Assembly: GCA_963665505.1 (NCBI GenBank)
Contig: OY762275.1
Coordinates: forward strand, 682,001-746,000
Source of the DNA: QANA01 sp963665505
Lineage (GTDB): Bacteria > Bacillota > Clostridia > Christensenellales > Christensenellaceae
Direction of reading: 5' to 3'
Length of the DNA: 64,000 nt
How positions within the stretch are numbered: position 1 is the stretch's first letter; each line of letters begins with the position of its first letter. Shown here piece after piece: positions 26,582-35,123 of the stretch. Below the pieces are notes generated by a model. That model worked only from the letters and a program-made list of their open reading frames with translations. It did no database searches and was not told the origin of the DNA. A program made the translations under genes and the position numbers.

Positions 26582-27470
26582 GATTCGTCAAACGTGCGCC
26601 GTTGCCGCATACGATTTCCGGCAATGGCATAAAAACCCGCGCATATTCATCACATTTTCGCTTGCCTTTATTTTATGCTTCCTGCTTTCGGACAAGGCGG
26701 TCCGGTTTGCGGAGGAATGCGGGACCACGATGCAGATCGTAGAGGCGTTTGTCTGGACGTTCGGGGACAGCAACTCGATATTGCTTTCCTCGCTGCTCTT
26801 GCTGCTTTTATTTGCGGACATGCCTTTCATCAATGCGGGCACGCCGTTTTATTTGGTGCGGATCGACCGGAAAACCTGGGTCGCCGGGCAGATTTTATAC
26901 ATCGTGCTGGCGACGGGCGTCTATATGGTGTTCATCCTGCTTTCGACCGCACTGGTCTGTATGCGTAATTCTTTCATCGGCAATATGTGGAGCGAGACGG
27001 CTGCGATACTCGGCTATTCGGGCGCGGGCAAAACCGTGGCGCTGCCGGCGCTGGTCAAAACGCTGGAGATGAGCCGGCCATACAACTGTATGGCGACGAT
27101 CTTTCTGTTGATGCTGCTGTATGCGCTCCTTATGGCCAGCGTTATGCTGGTGTTCAACCTGTGGAAAGGCCAGCGGGCGGGGGTCATCAGCGTGTTCGTA
27201 TTCAGCCTGTTCGGGTTTTTATTGAACCCCTCCCTGATAAAGACGCTGTTCGACCTGCCGGACGAATGGATATACAAGGCCAACGTGGCGGTGGGGTGGC
27301 TTTCGCCGCTCAACCAGGCCACGTATCATATGCACAATTTCGGGTACGACCTGCTGCCGCGGCTGTGGCAGACGTATGTGATCTTCGGTGCCCTGATCGC
27401 GCTCTGTTTTGCGCTGGCGCTGCGGGCGGCTAAGACCTACAATTTCGTTTTTACGGGAACGGAGGGCTGA
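26574..27470 (+). CDS. ABC-2-type permease subunit, second
   Basis: The 298-residue, six-helix membrane protein has a cytoplasmic N-terminus (AYDFRQWHKNPRIFITF) of the ABC-2 permease kind. It is the likely partner of the 25805 permease and of the ATPase starting five bases after its stop. Confidence 0.75.
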   Translation: MAKIRQTCAVAAYDFRQWHKNPRIFITFSLAFILCFLLSDKAVRFAEECGTTMQIVEAFVWTFGDSNSILLSSLLLLLLFADMPFINAGTPFYLVRIDRKTWVAGQILYIVLATGVYMVFILLSTALVCMRNSFIGNMWSETAAILGYSGAGKTVALPALVKTLEMSRPYNCMATIFLLMLLYALLMASVMLVFNLWKGQRAGVISVFVFSLFGFLLNPSLIKTLFDLPDEWIYKANVAVGWLSPLNQATYHMHNFGYDLLPRLWQTYVIFGALIALCFALALRAAKTYNFVFTGTEG

Positions 27471-27474
27471 GAAA

Positions 27475-28119
27475 ATGGACGTCGCCATCAGTGTGCAGCA
27501 TGTGACCAAGCGGTTCGGGGAAGAGACGGTCCTGCGGGACGTCTCGCATGATTTTGAAGAAGGGAAGATACACGGGATCGTCGGAAACAACGGCAGCGGC
27601 AAGACTGTGCTCATGAAATGTATCTGCGGGTTTCTGCTCCCCACGAGCGGAAAGATATTCGTGCGGTATAAGCAGGTGGGAAAAGAGATGGATTTCCCGG
27701 AAAGCATGGGCATTATCATCGAAACGCCTGGTTTTTTGCCCAATCTGCCGGGTATGAAAAACCTGCAGATCCTTGCATCGCTGCAAAGAAAGGTTGGCAA
27801 GGCGGCGGTCGGCGCGGCGATCCGGCGCGTCGGCCTGGACCCGGCGATGAAAAAGCCGGTCGGGAAGTATTCGCTGGGTATGCGCCAACGCCTGGGTATT
27901 GCGCAGGCGATCATGGAAAACCCGTCCATCCTGATTTTGGACGAGCCGCTGAACGGCCTGGACAAAAGCGGGGCGACGGATATGCGCGGGCTCATCAAAG
28001 ACCTGCGCAGCCAGGGGAAAACGATTTTACTCGCCAGCCATAACCAGGTGGATATCGACGCACTGTGCGATACCGTCTGTGAAATGGACGCGGGTGTGCT
28101 GACGGTGGTGCGGACATGA
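27475..28119 (+). CDS. ABC transporter ATPase, canonical
   Basis: The ATG at 27475 is preceded by GGAGGG at 9 bases; the longer frame overlaps the permease. The 214 residues include Walker A GNNGSGKT (about 37-44), signature YSLGMRQRLG, Walker B ILILDEPLNGLD and the switch His in ASHN. It should energise the two permeases just upstream. Its stop overlaps the next ATPase gene as ATGA. Confidence 0.9.
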   Translation: MDVAISVQHVTKRFGEETVLRDVSHDFEEGKIHGIVGNNGSGKTVLMKCICGFLLPTSGKIFVRYKQVGKEMDFPESMGIIIETPGFLPNLPGMKNLQILASLQRKVGKAAVGAAIRRVGLDPAMKKPVGKYSLGMRQRLGIAQAIMENPSILILDEPLNGLDKSGATDMRGLIKDLRSQGKTILLASHNQVDIDALCDTVCEMDAGVLTVVRT

Positions 28120-28784
28120 CGGCATGTATACGGCTGGCGCATGTTATAAAACTATATGAGAGCGGCATACGGGCCGTGCAGGATATAAGTTTTTGTGTGG
28201 AGCAAGGCGCGCATGTGCAAATAATCGGCCCGCCCGGCAGCGGGAAAACGACGCTTGCGCGGCTGATCGCCGGTATGGAGCTTCCGAGCGCCGGGCAGAT
28301 CTATGTGCTGGGAGAGGCAGTACATACTATGCGGGCAGACGCGGCGGCAGCTTTCCGGAACCAAAACATCGGGATGCTGCAAAGGGACCCCGTATTTCTA
28401 AATGATCTGTCCGTTTGGGAAAATGTGGCACTCCCGCTCGCGATACGCGGGGCGGGGCGGGCGCGGCAGAAAGAGGCCGCAAGAGAGCAGCTGCAGCAAT
28501 GGGGGCTGCTGTATGCCGCCCAGGCGCGGCCGGCGCAGCTCTCGGTGCTGGAGAGGCACAAGGCCGCCACCGCACGGGCACTCATCACGCAGCCTAAGCT
28601 GTTGCTGCTGGATGATTTTGCGGCGGACATGGATAAACCGGAGGAACTTGCGGGCAGTCTGCATGCGGTATGCCGCTATGGGAAATATACGGTGATAGAG
28701 TTTACGGGCGGACCCCGGGGACATATAGGCGCGGAGAAGAGCATGGTCCTGGACCATGGAAAGATACGGGAGGAACGGGCATGA
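28116..28784 (+). CDS. LolD/MacB-like ABC ATPase with degenerate signature
   Basis: The 222-residue protein has a good Walker A (GPPGSGKTT, about 38-46). The signature expected as LSGGEQQR reads LSVLERHK, and the catalytic Glu after Walker B is Asp (LLLLDDF). There is no clear switch His. Order (ATPase, CARDB-like exoprotein, FtsX-like permease) points to a MacB-type mechanotransmission complex, but hydrolysis is probably slow or lost. The product may be a structural ATP-binding partner. Confidence 0.75.
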   Translation: MTACIRLAHVIKLYESGIRAVQDISFCVEQGAHVQIIGPPGSGKTTLARLIAGMELPSAGQIYVLGEAVHTMRADAAAAFRNQNIGMLQRDPVFLNDLSVWENVALPLAIRGAGRARQKEAAREQLQQWGLLYAAQARPAQLSVLERHKAATARALITQPKLLLLDDFAADMDKPEELAGSLHAVCRYGKYTVIEFTGGPRGHIGAEKSMVLDHGKIREERA

Positions 28785-30214
28785 GAAAACGGAACCTTTT
28801 TTGTGCGACATTGCTGCTGCTTTTTTTGCTGCCGGCCACTGTGCTGGCCGAAGAAGAAACGGCGCCGCCGTCCTCGCAAGCGGATACCGAAACGGCCACT
28901 GCGGCCGGCCTTGCGATCGACAACACCCATATATATGCGGGGATGGACAAGGCCTATGAAGACGGATATACGCCCGCCGTACAGGACGGAGAAGCCAAAA
29001 TCGTACTGCCGCTGGTCGCAAGCGGGGAGATCGTGGGCGACAGCATCACCGCCACGCCCGATCTGGGAGGCACAGCGAATTCTCCGTTCGTATACAGCAA
29101 TTATCAGAAAACGGTGGCGCTGGCGGAAAATACCGTGAACGGCGGAGGAACTGTCGCGTCTTATCTTGTACGGTTCGACCTGCCGCTGGCCGCGGAACGC
29201 TACAACGGGACATATCTTGTCACGATCCGTATAGAGGCGCAAAGTGCGGACGGCAGCCTGATACAGGAGTCGTATCCCGTGTATGTCACGATCACGGACG
29301 GAAAGAATGCGGACGATGATATAGACGTACAGGCTTCGGCAACGCCCACATCCCAACCCAAGATCATCGTGGAGAGTTACAGCGTGAACCCTTCCCCGGC
29401 CGTCGCGGGGGAAGAATGCGTCGTTACAATCACGCTGAAAAATACAAATACAAAGGCGGCCGTGCAGAATATGATACTCACGGCATCGTGCGATTCGCCG
29501 AATTTTTCGTTGCAGAACAAGAGAAATGTGCTTTATATCGATGATTTGGGAAAAGGGAAAAGCATGGATATAGAGCTTACGTATAAGATCGACCTGGAAA
29601 CGCCGGCCCAGCGGTACAATATCCTGCTATCCATAGAGTATGACAACAGCGAGGCCGCTACGCTGAACGCAAGCGGCAGTGTCCCTGTGGAAGTCAGCCA
29701 GCCGCTGCGTGTGGAAATGGAAGTTTCGGATATAGAGAAAGAAGTCAACGCCGGGGATACGATGTCCCTCTCCTTTCAGGTGATGAACCTGGGGCGCAGC
29801 GCAATCTACAATGTGCGGGTGACGTTATCCGTACCGGGGCTGCTCTCGGAAGGCACAGTTTTTTTCGGCAATATGGAAGCCGGGACATCTATGCCCGAAG
29901 AAATAAATGTGTTCATCGGGACCAAGGATATGACCGAAGGTTATGAGGACGAGGAACAATACGGCCGGACCGACGGCACGCTCACGCTGCTCTATGAAGA
30001 CGCCGCAGGAAACGTATATACACAGGAGACGGCGATTTCCACCTATATCAACGAACCGGTGATCGTGGCCTCTACCGCGGACAGTGAAGAAGAGCCCGAA
30101 AAAGCCGGCCAATGGTGGGTATCCGTACTGATAGGCGGTGCGGCCATCGCCGGCGGTATCGTGTATTTTACCGTGTATAGAAAGCGCAGGGAGAAAAAGG
30201 ATGCGGACCTCTGA
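28781..30214 (+). CDS. Secreted, C-terminally anchored protein with CARDB-like repeats
   Basis: The ATG at 28781 overlaps the previous stop. A signal peptide (about 1-23, cleavage near VLAEEE) leads to 420 external residues containing at least two immunoglobulin-like CARDB-type units (VNPSPAVAGEECVVTITLKN near 208; VNAGDTMSLSFQVMNLG near 322). A membrane helix near 450-468 and a basic tail follow. It is probably an extracellular adaptor of the FtsX-like transporter encoded on both sides. No catalytic motif is visible. Confidence 0.75.
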   Translation: MRKRNLFCATLLLLFLLPATVLAEEETAPPSSQADTETATAAGLAIDNTHIYAGMDKAYEDGYTPAVQDGEAKIVLPLVASGEIVGDSITATPDLGGTANSPFVYSNYQKTVALAENTVNGGGTVASYLVRFDLPLAAERYNGTYLVTIRIEAQSADGSLIQESYPVYVTITDGKNADDDIDVQASATPTSQPKIIVESYSVNPSPAVAGEECVVTITLKNTNTKAAVQNMILTASCDSPNFSLQNKRNVLYIDDLGKGKSMDIELTYKIDLETPAQRYNILLSIEYDNSEAATLNASGSVPVEVSQPLRVEMEVSDIEKEVNAGDTMSLSFQVMNLGRSAIYNVRVTLSVPGLLSEGTVFFGNMEAGTSMPEEINVFIGTKDMTEGYEDEEQYGRTDGTLTLLYEDAAGNVYTQETAISTYINEPVIVASTADSEEEPEKAGQWWVSVLIGGAAIAGGIVYFTVYRKRREKKDADL

Positions 30215-31313
30215 GCTGTTCAAGATAGCGAGAAAGGGGCTGTGGGGCGCAGGGGCAGCGCTGCCCATAGCCGGGTTTGCGGTCGCGCTGTTCTGCCTGT
30301 GTTTTGCAGGGGCTGTTTTTTTCAGCGTACGGCAGGAAAAAGCGCAGCCGTATGAGATCGTCGCCTATACGGAACAATTTTCGCAGGAGGAGATCGCGAA
30401 GATCGCACAGACGGAAAACGTGACGGCGGTGACGCCGGTATTGGAAGTGCCCGTACGCATAACGGTGGGCGTGTATACGGCGGATCTGACGCTGACGGGC
30501 ATAGACGTGGCCTATCTGCAGGGCGCGTTTTCGCAGGGGTCTGTCTTCCCGGAAGAGAGCGTCATGCCCTATATCGTACTCAACACCGCCGCCTGCCGGC
30601 AGTTCACGAACGGAGAAGATCGTCCGGAGGAAGAATTGCCCGCGGTCGATTGGCTGGGCGCGCGTTTTTCTATACAGACAGGGGAAGGGACAAGCGCGGT
30701 GGTTTCTAAAGTCGCAGGGATCCTGGAAGCGGACGAAAACGCCGCCGCCTATATCAGCCTTTCCACCGCCAAAAAACTGTTGCGCAAAAGCGGAGGGGAC
30801 ACGGCGTATACCGTGCTCTATGTGCGCGTGAAAAATATAGGCTGTGCGCAAAGCGTGGCCGATGCGCTGGTTGCGCAGGGCGGAAACGTCGTCAACGCTA
30901 CCCAGGCGCTGGAAGAAGAATGGGACAAAAAGTTGGGCGAAATGACGTACCTTATCGTGACGGGCGGGTTTTGCCTTCTTTGTACGGCCGCTTTACTGGC
31001 GGCCCGGGAGAAAGCGGCGTCCCTGCAAAATAAAGGCGCCCGGGAAATGCTTAAATGGATGGGTATGGCAAACAAGGATCTCTCAAGGCTTTCTATGATA
31101 CGGTTGGCCTTACTGTTCTGGCCGGGCATGGCGGCCGGGGCGCTGGCCAGCCTTTCGCTGCCCGCGTTTTTGTTCCCGACGTCCGCCCAGGATTCCATCT
31201 TTCTGCTGGGCATACCCTGGACGGTATTGTGCGTGGGCATCCTGCTCTGCGGCTGCGTCTGTACGGCGGCGCTGCTTCCGGTCCGCCGCCATGCGGTGCG
31301 GCGGGATTGGTGA
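30201..31313 (+). CDS. FtsX/MacB-like permease
   Basis: The ATG at 30201 has AGGGAG 8 bases upstream and overlaps the CARDB gene by 14 bases. The 370 residues comprise one N-terminal helix (about 17-41), a 220-residue external MacB-core-like domain, and three C-terminal helices with the cytoplasmic stretch REMLKWMGMANKDLSRL typical of FtsX domains. With the degenerate ATPase it would form a non-classical ABC complex that moves lipid or peptide or transmits force rather than importing solute. Confidence 0.75.
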   Translation: MRTSELFKIARKGLWGAGAALPIAGFAVALFCLCFAGAVFFSVRQEKAQPYEIVAYTEQFSQEEIAKIAQTENVTAVTPVLEVPVRITVGVYTADLTLTGIDVAYLQGAFSQGSVFPEESVMPYIVLNTAACRQFTNGEDRPEEELPAVDWLGARFSIQTGEGTSAVVSKVAGILEADENAAAYISLSTAKKLLRKSGGDTAYTVLYVRVKNIGCAQSVADALVAQGGNVVNATQALEEEWDKKLGEMTYLIVTGGFCLLCTAALLAAREKAASLQNKGAREMLKWMGMANKDLSRLSMIRLALLFWPGMAAGALASLSLPAFLFPTSAQDSIFLLGIPWTVLCVGILLCGCVCTAALLPVRRHAVRRDW

Positions 31314-31392
31314 GAACTTCTTTGTGAATTGAGACACATCTCCAAAATATGGGTCATATCATACCATAAAAGCGTGGAAAGGAGTATGTCGC

Positions 31393-31842
31393 ATGTTTAG
31401 AAGAGGTCCCAACAACGGAAACACTACCATGTTGCGGGATTATGGGCCGGAACCAATGGTGATAAATATTGAAAGGGCCACCCTGCAAAACAATGCATTC
31501 CGTGTCGCACTATGGACGGGCAAGTATCTGCAACTCACCCTGATGAGCATCAATGTAGGGGAGGAGATCGGGTTGGAGAGGCATCCCGCCACCGATCAGT
31601 TCCTGCGGATCGAACAGGGGCAGGGGATCGTGCAGATGGGGGATAGCAGGAACGATCTGTATTTCCAGCGGCGGGTATTCGCGAACGACGCGATCCTCAT
31701 CCCGGCCGGTAAATGGCACAATCTGATCAACACCGGGAACAGGCCGCTCAAGCTCTATTCGATCTATGCGCCGCCGGAACATCCGAGAGGCACCGTGCAC
31801 AGGACCAAGGCGGACGCTATGGCCGCCGAGCAAAACCATTAA
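31393..31842 (+). CDS. Cupin-domain protein
   Basis: The 149 residues form one cupin barrel. Motif 1 (GEEIGLERHPATDQFLRIEQG, about 57-77) keeps one His and the Glu, and motif 2 (PAGKWHNLINTG, about 105-116) keeps its His. A metal site is likely, and the reaction is unknown. GGAAAGGAG lies 8 bases before the ATG. It stands alone between the ABC operon and the convergent MutS2-like gene. Confidence 0.88.
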   Translation: MFRRGPNNGNTTMLRDYGPEPMVINIERATLQNNAFRVALWTGKYLQLTLMSINVGEEIGLERHPATDQFLRIEQGQGIVQMGDSRNDLYFQRRVFANDAILIPAGKWHNLINTGNRPLKLYSIYAPPEHPRGTVHRTKADAMAAEQNH

Positions 31843-31899
31843 ACACTTTTTTTACTTATTGGCGGGACCTTTAGGTACTGAAAAAAAGGTCCTTTCTCA

Positions 31900-31928
31900 A
31901 AAAGAGCCAAGGCGGGTGCCTTGGCTCG
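31900..31928 (-). terminator. Terminator of the MutS2-like gene
   Basis: Read leftward, a perfect 10-base stem (GAGCCAAGGC and GCCTTGGCTC) is followed by TTTTT. It lies 24 bases beyond the stop codon. Confidence 0.85.
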
Positions 31929-31952
31929 AGCTATAGACAGGGGAAGGGGCAC

Positions 31953-33884
31953 TCATTTTTCCTTGTCGCCTTCCTTCAGGATGGAGATATTTCCTTCTTC
32001 ATGGCGTTTCCCCATGATATGCTGGGCCTTCCGGTTCTTTACGCTGTCGAACAGGATGGAAAAATCATAATCTTCCGGGTAGAGTTCGCCGGCGGCTACA
32101 TGCAATTTTATGCGCTTATGGTTTATAAGCTTCTTCTTTCCCTGTATCTGGACGCCGACCTGCCCCTTTTCATTGGAAGGCGCATACACAATGCCGATTT
32201 TTTTATCCGGATAGACGAGCACACTGTCCCCGATGTGGAATTTGCCGCTCTGCGACTGCGCTTTGGGCGGCTGCTCTTTTTTCTTGATGATCCGCGGCCT
32301 TCCGGAGGGGCTTTCGGGGGCGGGCATGCTTTCCGGTGCCCAAAGCGATGGCCTTTCCCGGGCATTCCCATAAGCGGCTTCCTGTGCGCGGGCAAGGATC
32401 GGCCGGGGCATACCCAGCCTTTGGGCAATGTAGAGGGCGCAGCTTTCGCCGGCTTCCCCGATCTCAAGGTGGTAGAGCGGCAGCAGGCTTTCTTTGTCAA
32501 AAGCCATACGGGCGTTGACCAGCCCCGGTTTATGGGCCGCGTATCCTTTGATTTCCGGATAGTGGGTCGTTACGGCAAACAGGCATTCTTTTGCACAGAG
32601 CGCATCCAAGATCGCGACGGCCAGCCCCATGCCTTCGGTAGGGTCGGTCCCGGAGCCGAGTTCGTCGAGCAGCACGAGGGATTCCTCGTCTGCCTGCTGC
32701 AAAATCTCGATCACGTTTTTCATATGCGCGGAAAAAGTGGAAAGATTTTCCGTTATACTCTGCCCGTCGCCAATATCGCACAGCACCATATTCTGCATGC
32801 AAAAGCTGCTGGCTGCATCGGCGGGCACATGCAGCCCGCTTTGCGCCATCAACGAAAGAAGGCCGATCGTTTTCAGCGCGACGGTCTTGCCGCCGGTGTT
32901 TGGCCCGGTGATGACTACCCCGGTGTAGCTTTCCCCAACGGAAAAGTTGAGCGGCACGGCGGAGCCCGGGTCTAAAAGGGGGTGCCGGGCGTTGCTGATG
33001 CTAAGCTTTCTATCGGCGTTTATGTGGACGGGATTTGCGTGCATAAAGAGGCTCAGCTTTCCTTTGGCAAAAAGGAAATCCAGCGTTTCCATCGTCTCCA
33101 TATCCAATTTGATGGCCGGGTGCACATCGGCGATACACGCCGTCAGCGTATACAGAATACGCCGGACCTCCTCGTCTTCCTCGATCTGCAGCCGGGAAAG
33201 CTCCGCCTCCCATTTGCTGACGGAGGAAGGTTCGATAAAGCAGGTCCTTTCCGTATGGGACATCGCGATCACGGTGCCGGCGATGTCGTTTTTGTGTTCG
33301 CGCTTTACCGGCAGTGTATAGTGTCCGTTTTTGACGGATATGAAGTCTTCGGAAAACCACGCCTTGTTTTTCTGCAGAAGCACATTCAATTTCGCCTTTA
33401 TCTGGTCGCCGCGGAGCGAGATCTGCCGCCGGATATCGTACAACTGCGCGGAAGCCCTATCCTCTACGGCTCCATTCCGTATACAGCGCTCGATCTCGTT
33501 TTCCAGCTCTGCCAGCGGATCGATGGATTTGCCGTACCAGGCGATGTTTATGCCCGTCCTCTCGGCTTTTTCAAGGTATGTTTTCATCCGCCGGCAGGAT
33601 ATGAGGAAAGAAAGCACATGCAGGATCTGTTCGGGCAGCAGCATGGCGCCGGCGTCGATCAGATGCAGGAGCTCTTCCAACCCGGACATGGAGGCAAGCG
33701 GGGGCGTCCCGGTTTGTTCGATGAGGCGTTTGGCCTGTGTCGTTTCCTCCATCCAGCGGCCTGCTTCGGCCTCGTCGAGCGTCGGTTGCAGGTCGACACA
33801 GCGCTGCTTTACAGCCGCGGACAGCGCGTTTTCCGCCAATTTTTCCAGTATCGTATCAAATTCGAGTATCGTGAAAGTTTGCAT
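31953..33884 (-). CDS. MutS2-like ATPase lacking the Smr domain
   Basis: The ATG at 33884 has AAGGAG at 8 bases; the longer frame lacks one. The 643 residues match MutS2 (clamp/lever helices, then the ATPase with GPNTGGKT at 327-334, DIGDGQSITENLSTFSAHM, VLLDELGSGTDPTEG). The C-terminal Smr nuclease domain of classical MutS2 (about 780 residues) is absent. Instead there is a basic KOW-like region (KFHIGDSVLVYPDKKIGIV) and a short tail. MutS2 family members act on DNA junctions or split collided ribosomes, and which applies here is open. The long leader with a small upstream ORF favours a translation-linked role. Confidence 0.88.
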   Translation of the reverse strand: MQTFTILEFDTILEKLAENALSAAVKQRCVDLQPTLDEAEAGRWMEETTQAKRLIEQTGTPPLASMSGLEELLHLIDAGAMLLPEQILHVLSFLISCRRMKTYLEKAERTGINIAWYGKSIDPLAELENEIERCIRNGAVEDRASAQLYDIRRQISLRGDQIKAKLNVLLQKNKAWFSEDFISVKNGHYTLPVKREHKNDIAGTVIAMSHTERTCFIEPSSVSKWEAELSRLQIEEDEEVRRILYTLTACIADVHPAIKLDMETMETLDFLFAKGKLSLFMHANPVHINADRKLSISNARHPLLDPGSAVPLNFSVGESYTGVVITGPNTGGKTVALKTIGLLSLMAQSGLHVPADAASSFCMQNMVLCDIGDGQSITENLSTFSAHMKNVIEILQQADEESLVLLDELGSGTDPTEGMGLAVAILDALCAKECLFAVTTHYPEIKGYAAHKPGLVNARMAFDKESLLPLYHLEIGEAGESCALYIAQRLGMPRPILARAQEAAYGNARERPSLWAPESMPAPESPSGRPRIIKKKEQPPKAQSQSGKFHIGDSVLVYPDKKIGIVYAPSNEKGQVGVQIQGKKKLINHKRIKLHVAAGELYPEDYDFSILFDSVKNRKAQHIMGKRHEEGNISILKEGDKEK

Positions 33885-34013
33885 TATATTCTCCTTGTCA
33901 TACGAAAAAGCCCACAAAGACAAGCGCACTTCCAAAAGTGCAGATGCTCTCCGGGGCAAAACCTTCCGTATATAAAAACAGCGTGGCAATCAAACGTTGC
34001 CGCGCATCGGTTT

Positions 34014-34036
34014 AAAAAAAGATTGGAGCAATCTGT
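34014..34036 (-). terminator. Intrinsic terminator inside the MutS2-like leader
   Basis: Read leftward: AGATTG-CTC-CAATCT followed by a run of seven T. It lies about 130 bases before the start codon, so it must be regulated or leaky. Upstream bases (ACCGAACAG) can pair either into this hairpin or with the leader-ORF strand. Confidence 0.75.
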
Positions 34037-34110
34037 TCGGTATGTCTTTCAAAAGAGTAACGAAAAGAAAGGGTCCACCCCTCTAAGCGCCGTCTCTTTT
34101 GCAGCGATAT

Positions 34111-34146
34111 TTAATTGAAAGACCTCTTAACCGACAGAACCGACAT
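34111..34146 (-). CDS. Candidate 11-residue leader peptide
   Basis: An ATG 8 bases after AGGAAAGGTGG opens a frame coding MSVLSVKRSFN, then TAA. It is far too short for homology, but a good ribosome site and its place at the base of the attenuator structure suggest it is translated. Stalling on it could decide whether the downstream terminator forms. Confidence 0.55.
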   Translation of the reverse strand: MSVLSVKRSFN

Positions 34147-34178
34147 CAAAACGCCACCTTTCCTAAAAGTACGTTTTC

Positions 34179-34207
34179 AGTTTAAGCGAAATTTATTCTC
34201 TTGTCAA
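34179..34207 (-). promoter_or_regulatory. Promoter of the MutS2-like transcript
   Basis: Read leftward: TTGACA (34202-34207), 17-base spacer, TAAACT (34179-34184). The stretch between here and the DUF434 stop at 34380 shows no gene. Confidence 0.8.
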
Positions 34208-34379
34208 TAAACAGACCGGATGAAGCCGGAAGAAAATAAAAAAAACGCTGTCGACCTTTACAATATGATATGCTGTGCACGAAAGTACGGATGCAAAAAT
34301 ATACGGATGGCAGGCGCCGGCAAGACAAGGGGGCCGGCGTATCGGGCGGCGGTACCGCTATGTTTTTGGATGGGGAAAA

Positions 34380-35111
34380 TTATTCTTCTGCCGGCAGGGG
34401 ATATTCCGCCAGTCGCAGGATCCATGCGCCCGGGAGAGTGGGCAGTATCTGCCCGCAGAGATTCAGCCAGCTTGGGCAATGGTCGAGGACGATGCTGTCG
34501 CTGCTGATGACGTTGGGAAGCGTATACAGCGTTTTGTCTACATTTGCGACGATCTCTATCCCGATGGCAAACTGTGTTTCTTCCGCGATCTCGGCGATGC
34601 GGGTCTTGAGCCGGCCGGAATTGGAGACCGGTTCGTCCAGCCAGAAAACCGCCCGCCTTACGGGAAGCCGCCGCAGCGCGGCAAAGATAGAGCGAAGGGC
34701 GGCGTCGGTCTTATCGATCAGCCGGTATGTGCCGCGGAGCCCGGCAAGGTCGCGGAAAGCGCCGTCCATACACAGCAAGACCGGAGAGCCGGAAAATGCA
34801 ACCTCCAGCGTTATGATCTGATTGAAGCCGTCTATATGGACGGTCTCGCCCGCGATGTCCCGCGGGTCTTTTTGTCTGGCGGCCCGCTTCAGAAGATCTG
34901 CTCTAGAGGAAACCGTACGCGCCAGGGCCATCCGCTGGCGTGCGGAGAGCAGATAATGGTTGCCTATGAAAGTGGCGGCGCTTTTGACCGGATACCCGCG
35001 GTTCAGCAAAAAATACAGTTCTTCTGCGGCTCGGTGCAATGTGCGCAGGGCCGGCCCTTGGAAATCGCGCGCATCCTGCGGCGCAAAGCCGCGTTTTACG
35101 GAGGGGAGCAT
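34380..35111 (-). CDS. DUF434-domain protein
   Basis: The 243 residues match the conserved DUF434 family in the N-terminal third (ELYFLLNRGYPVKSAATFIGN, YLLSARQRMALARTV) with the companion C-terminal domain (GFNQIITLEVAFSGSPVLLCMDGAFRDLAGLRGTYR). The Asp in LCMDGAFRD and in DEPVSNSG/SSDSIVLD suggest a nuclease or metal-dependent fold. The function is not established. It follows the HAD gene by 12 bases in the same direction and is probably co-transcribed. Confidence 0.75.
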   Translation of the reverse strand: MLPSVKRGFAPQDARDFQGPALRTLHRAAEELYFLLNRGYPVKSAATFIGNHYLLSARQRMALARTVSSRADLLKRAARQKDPRDIAGETVHIDGFNQIITLEVAFSGSPVLLCMDGAFRDLAGLRGTYRLIDKTDAALRSIFAALRRLPVRRAVFWLDEPVSNSGRLKTRIAEIAEETQFAIGIEIVANVDKTLYTLPNVISSDSIVLDHCPSWLNLCGQILPTLPGAWILRLAEYPLPAEE

Positions 35112-35123
35112 CGTTTCACCCGC

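Larger units (their letters stand above)
33885..34172 (-). promoter_or_regulatory. Structured attenuator-like leader of the MutS2-like gene
   Basis: From the predicted start near 34172 the leader is about 288 bases. In order it holds a ribosome site and an 11-codon ORF (34111-34146), a strand GTCTTTC and CTGTCGGT overlapping that ORF, its complement GAAAGAC/ACCGAACAG at about 34033-34055, an intrinsic terminator (34014-34036), and a further hairpin (GCACTT/AAGTGC, about 33920-33940). The ORF and the terminator are joined by mutually exclusive pairings, as in ribosome-mediated attenuators of antibiotic-response genes. Confidence 0.65.
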
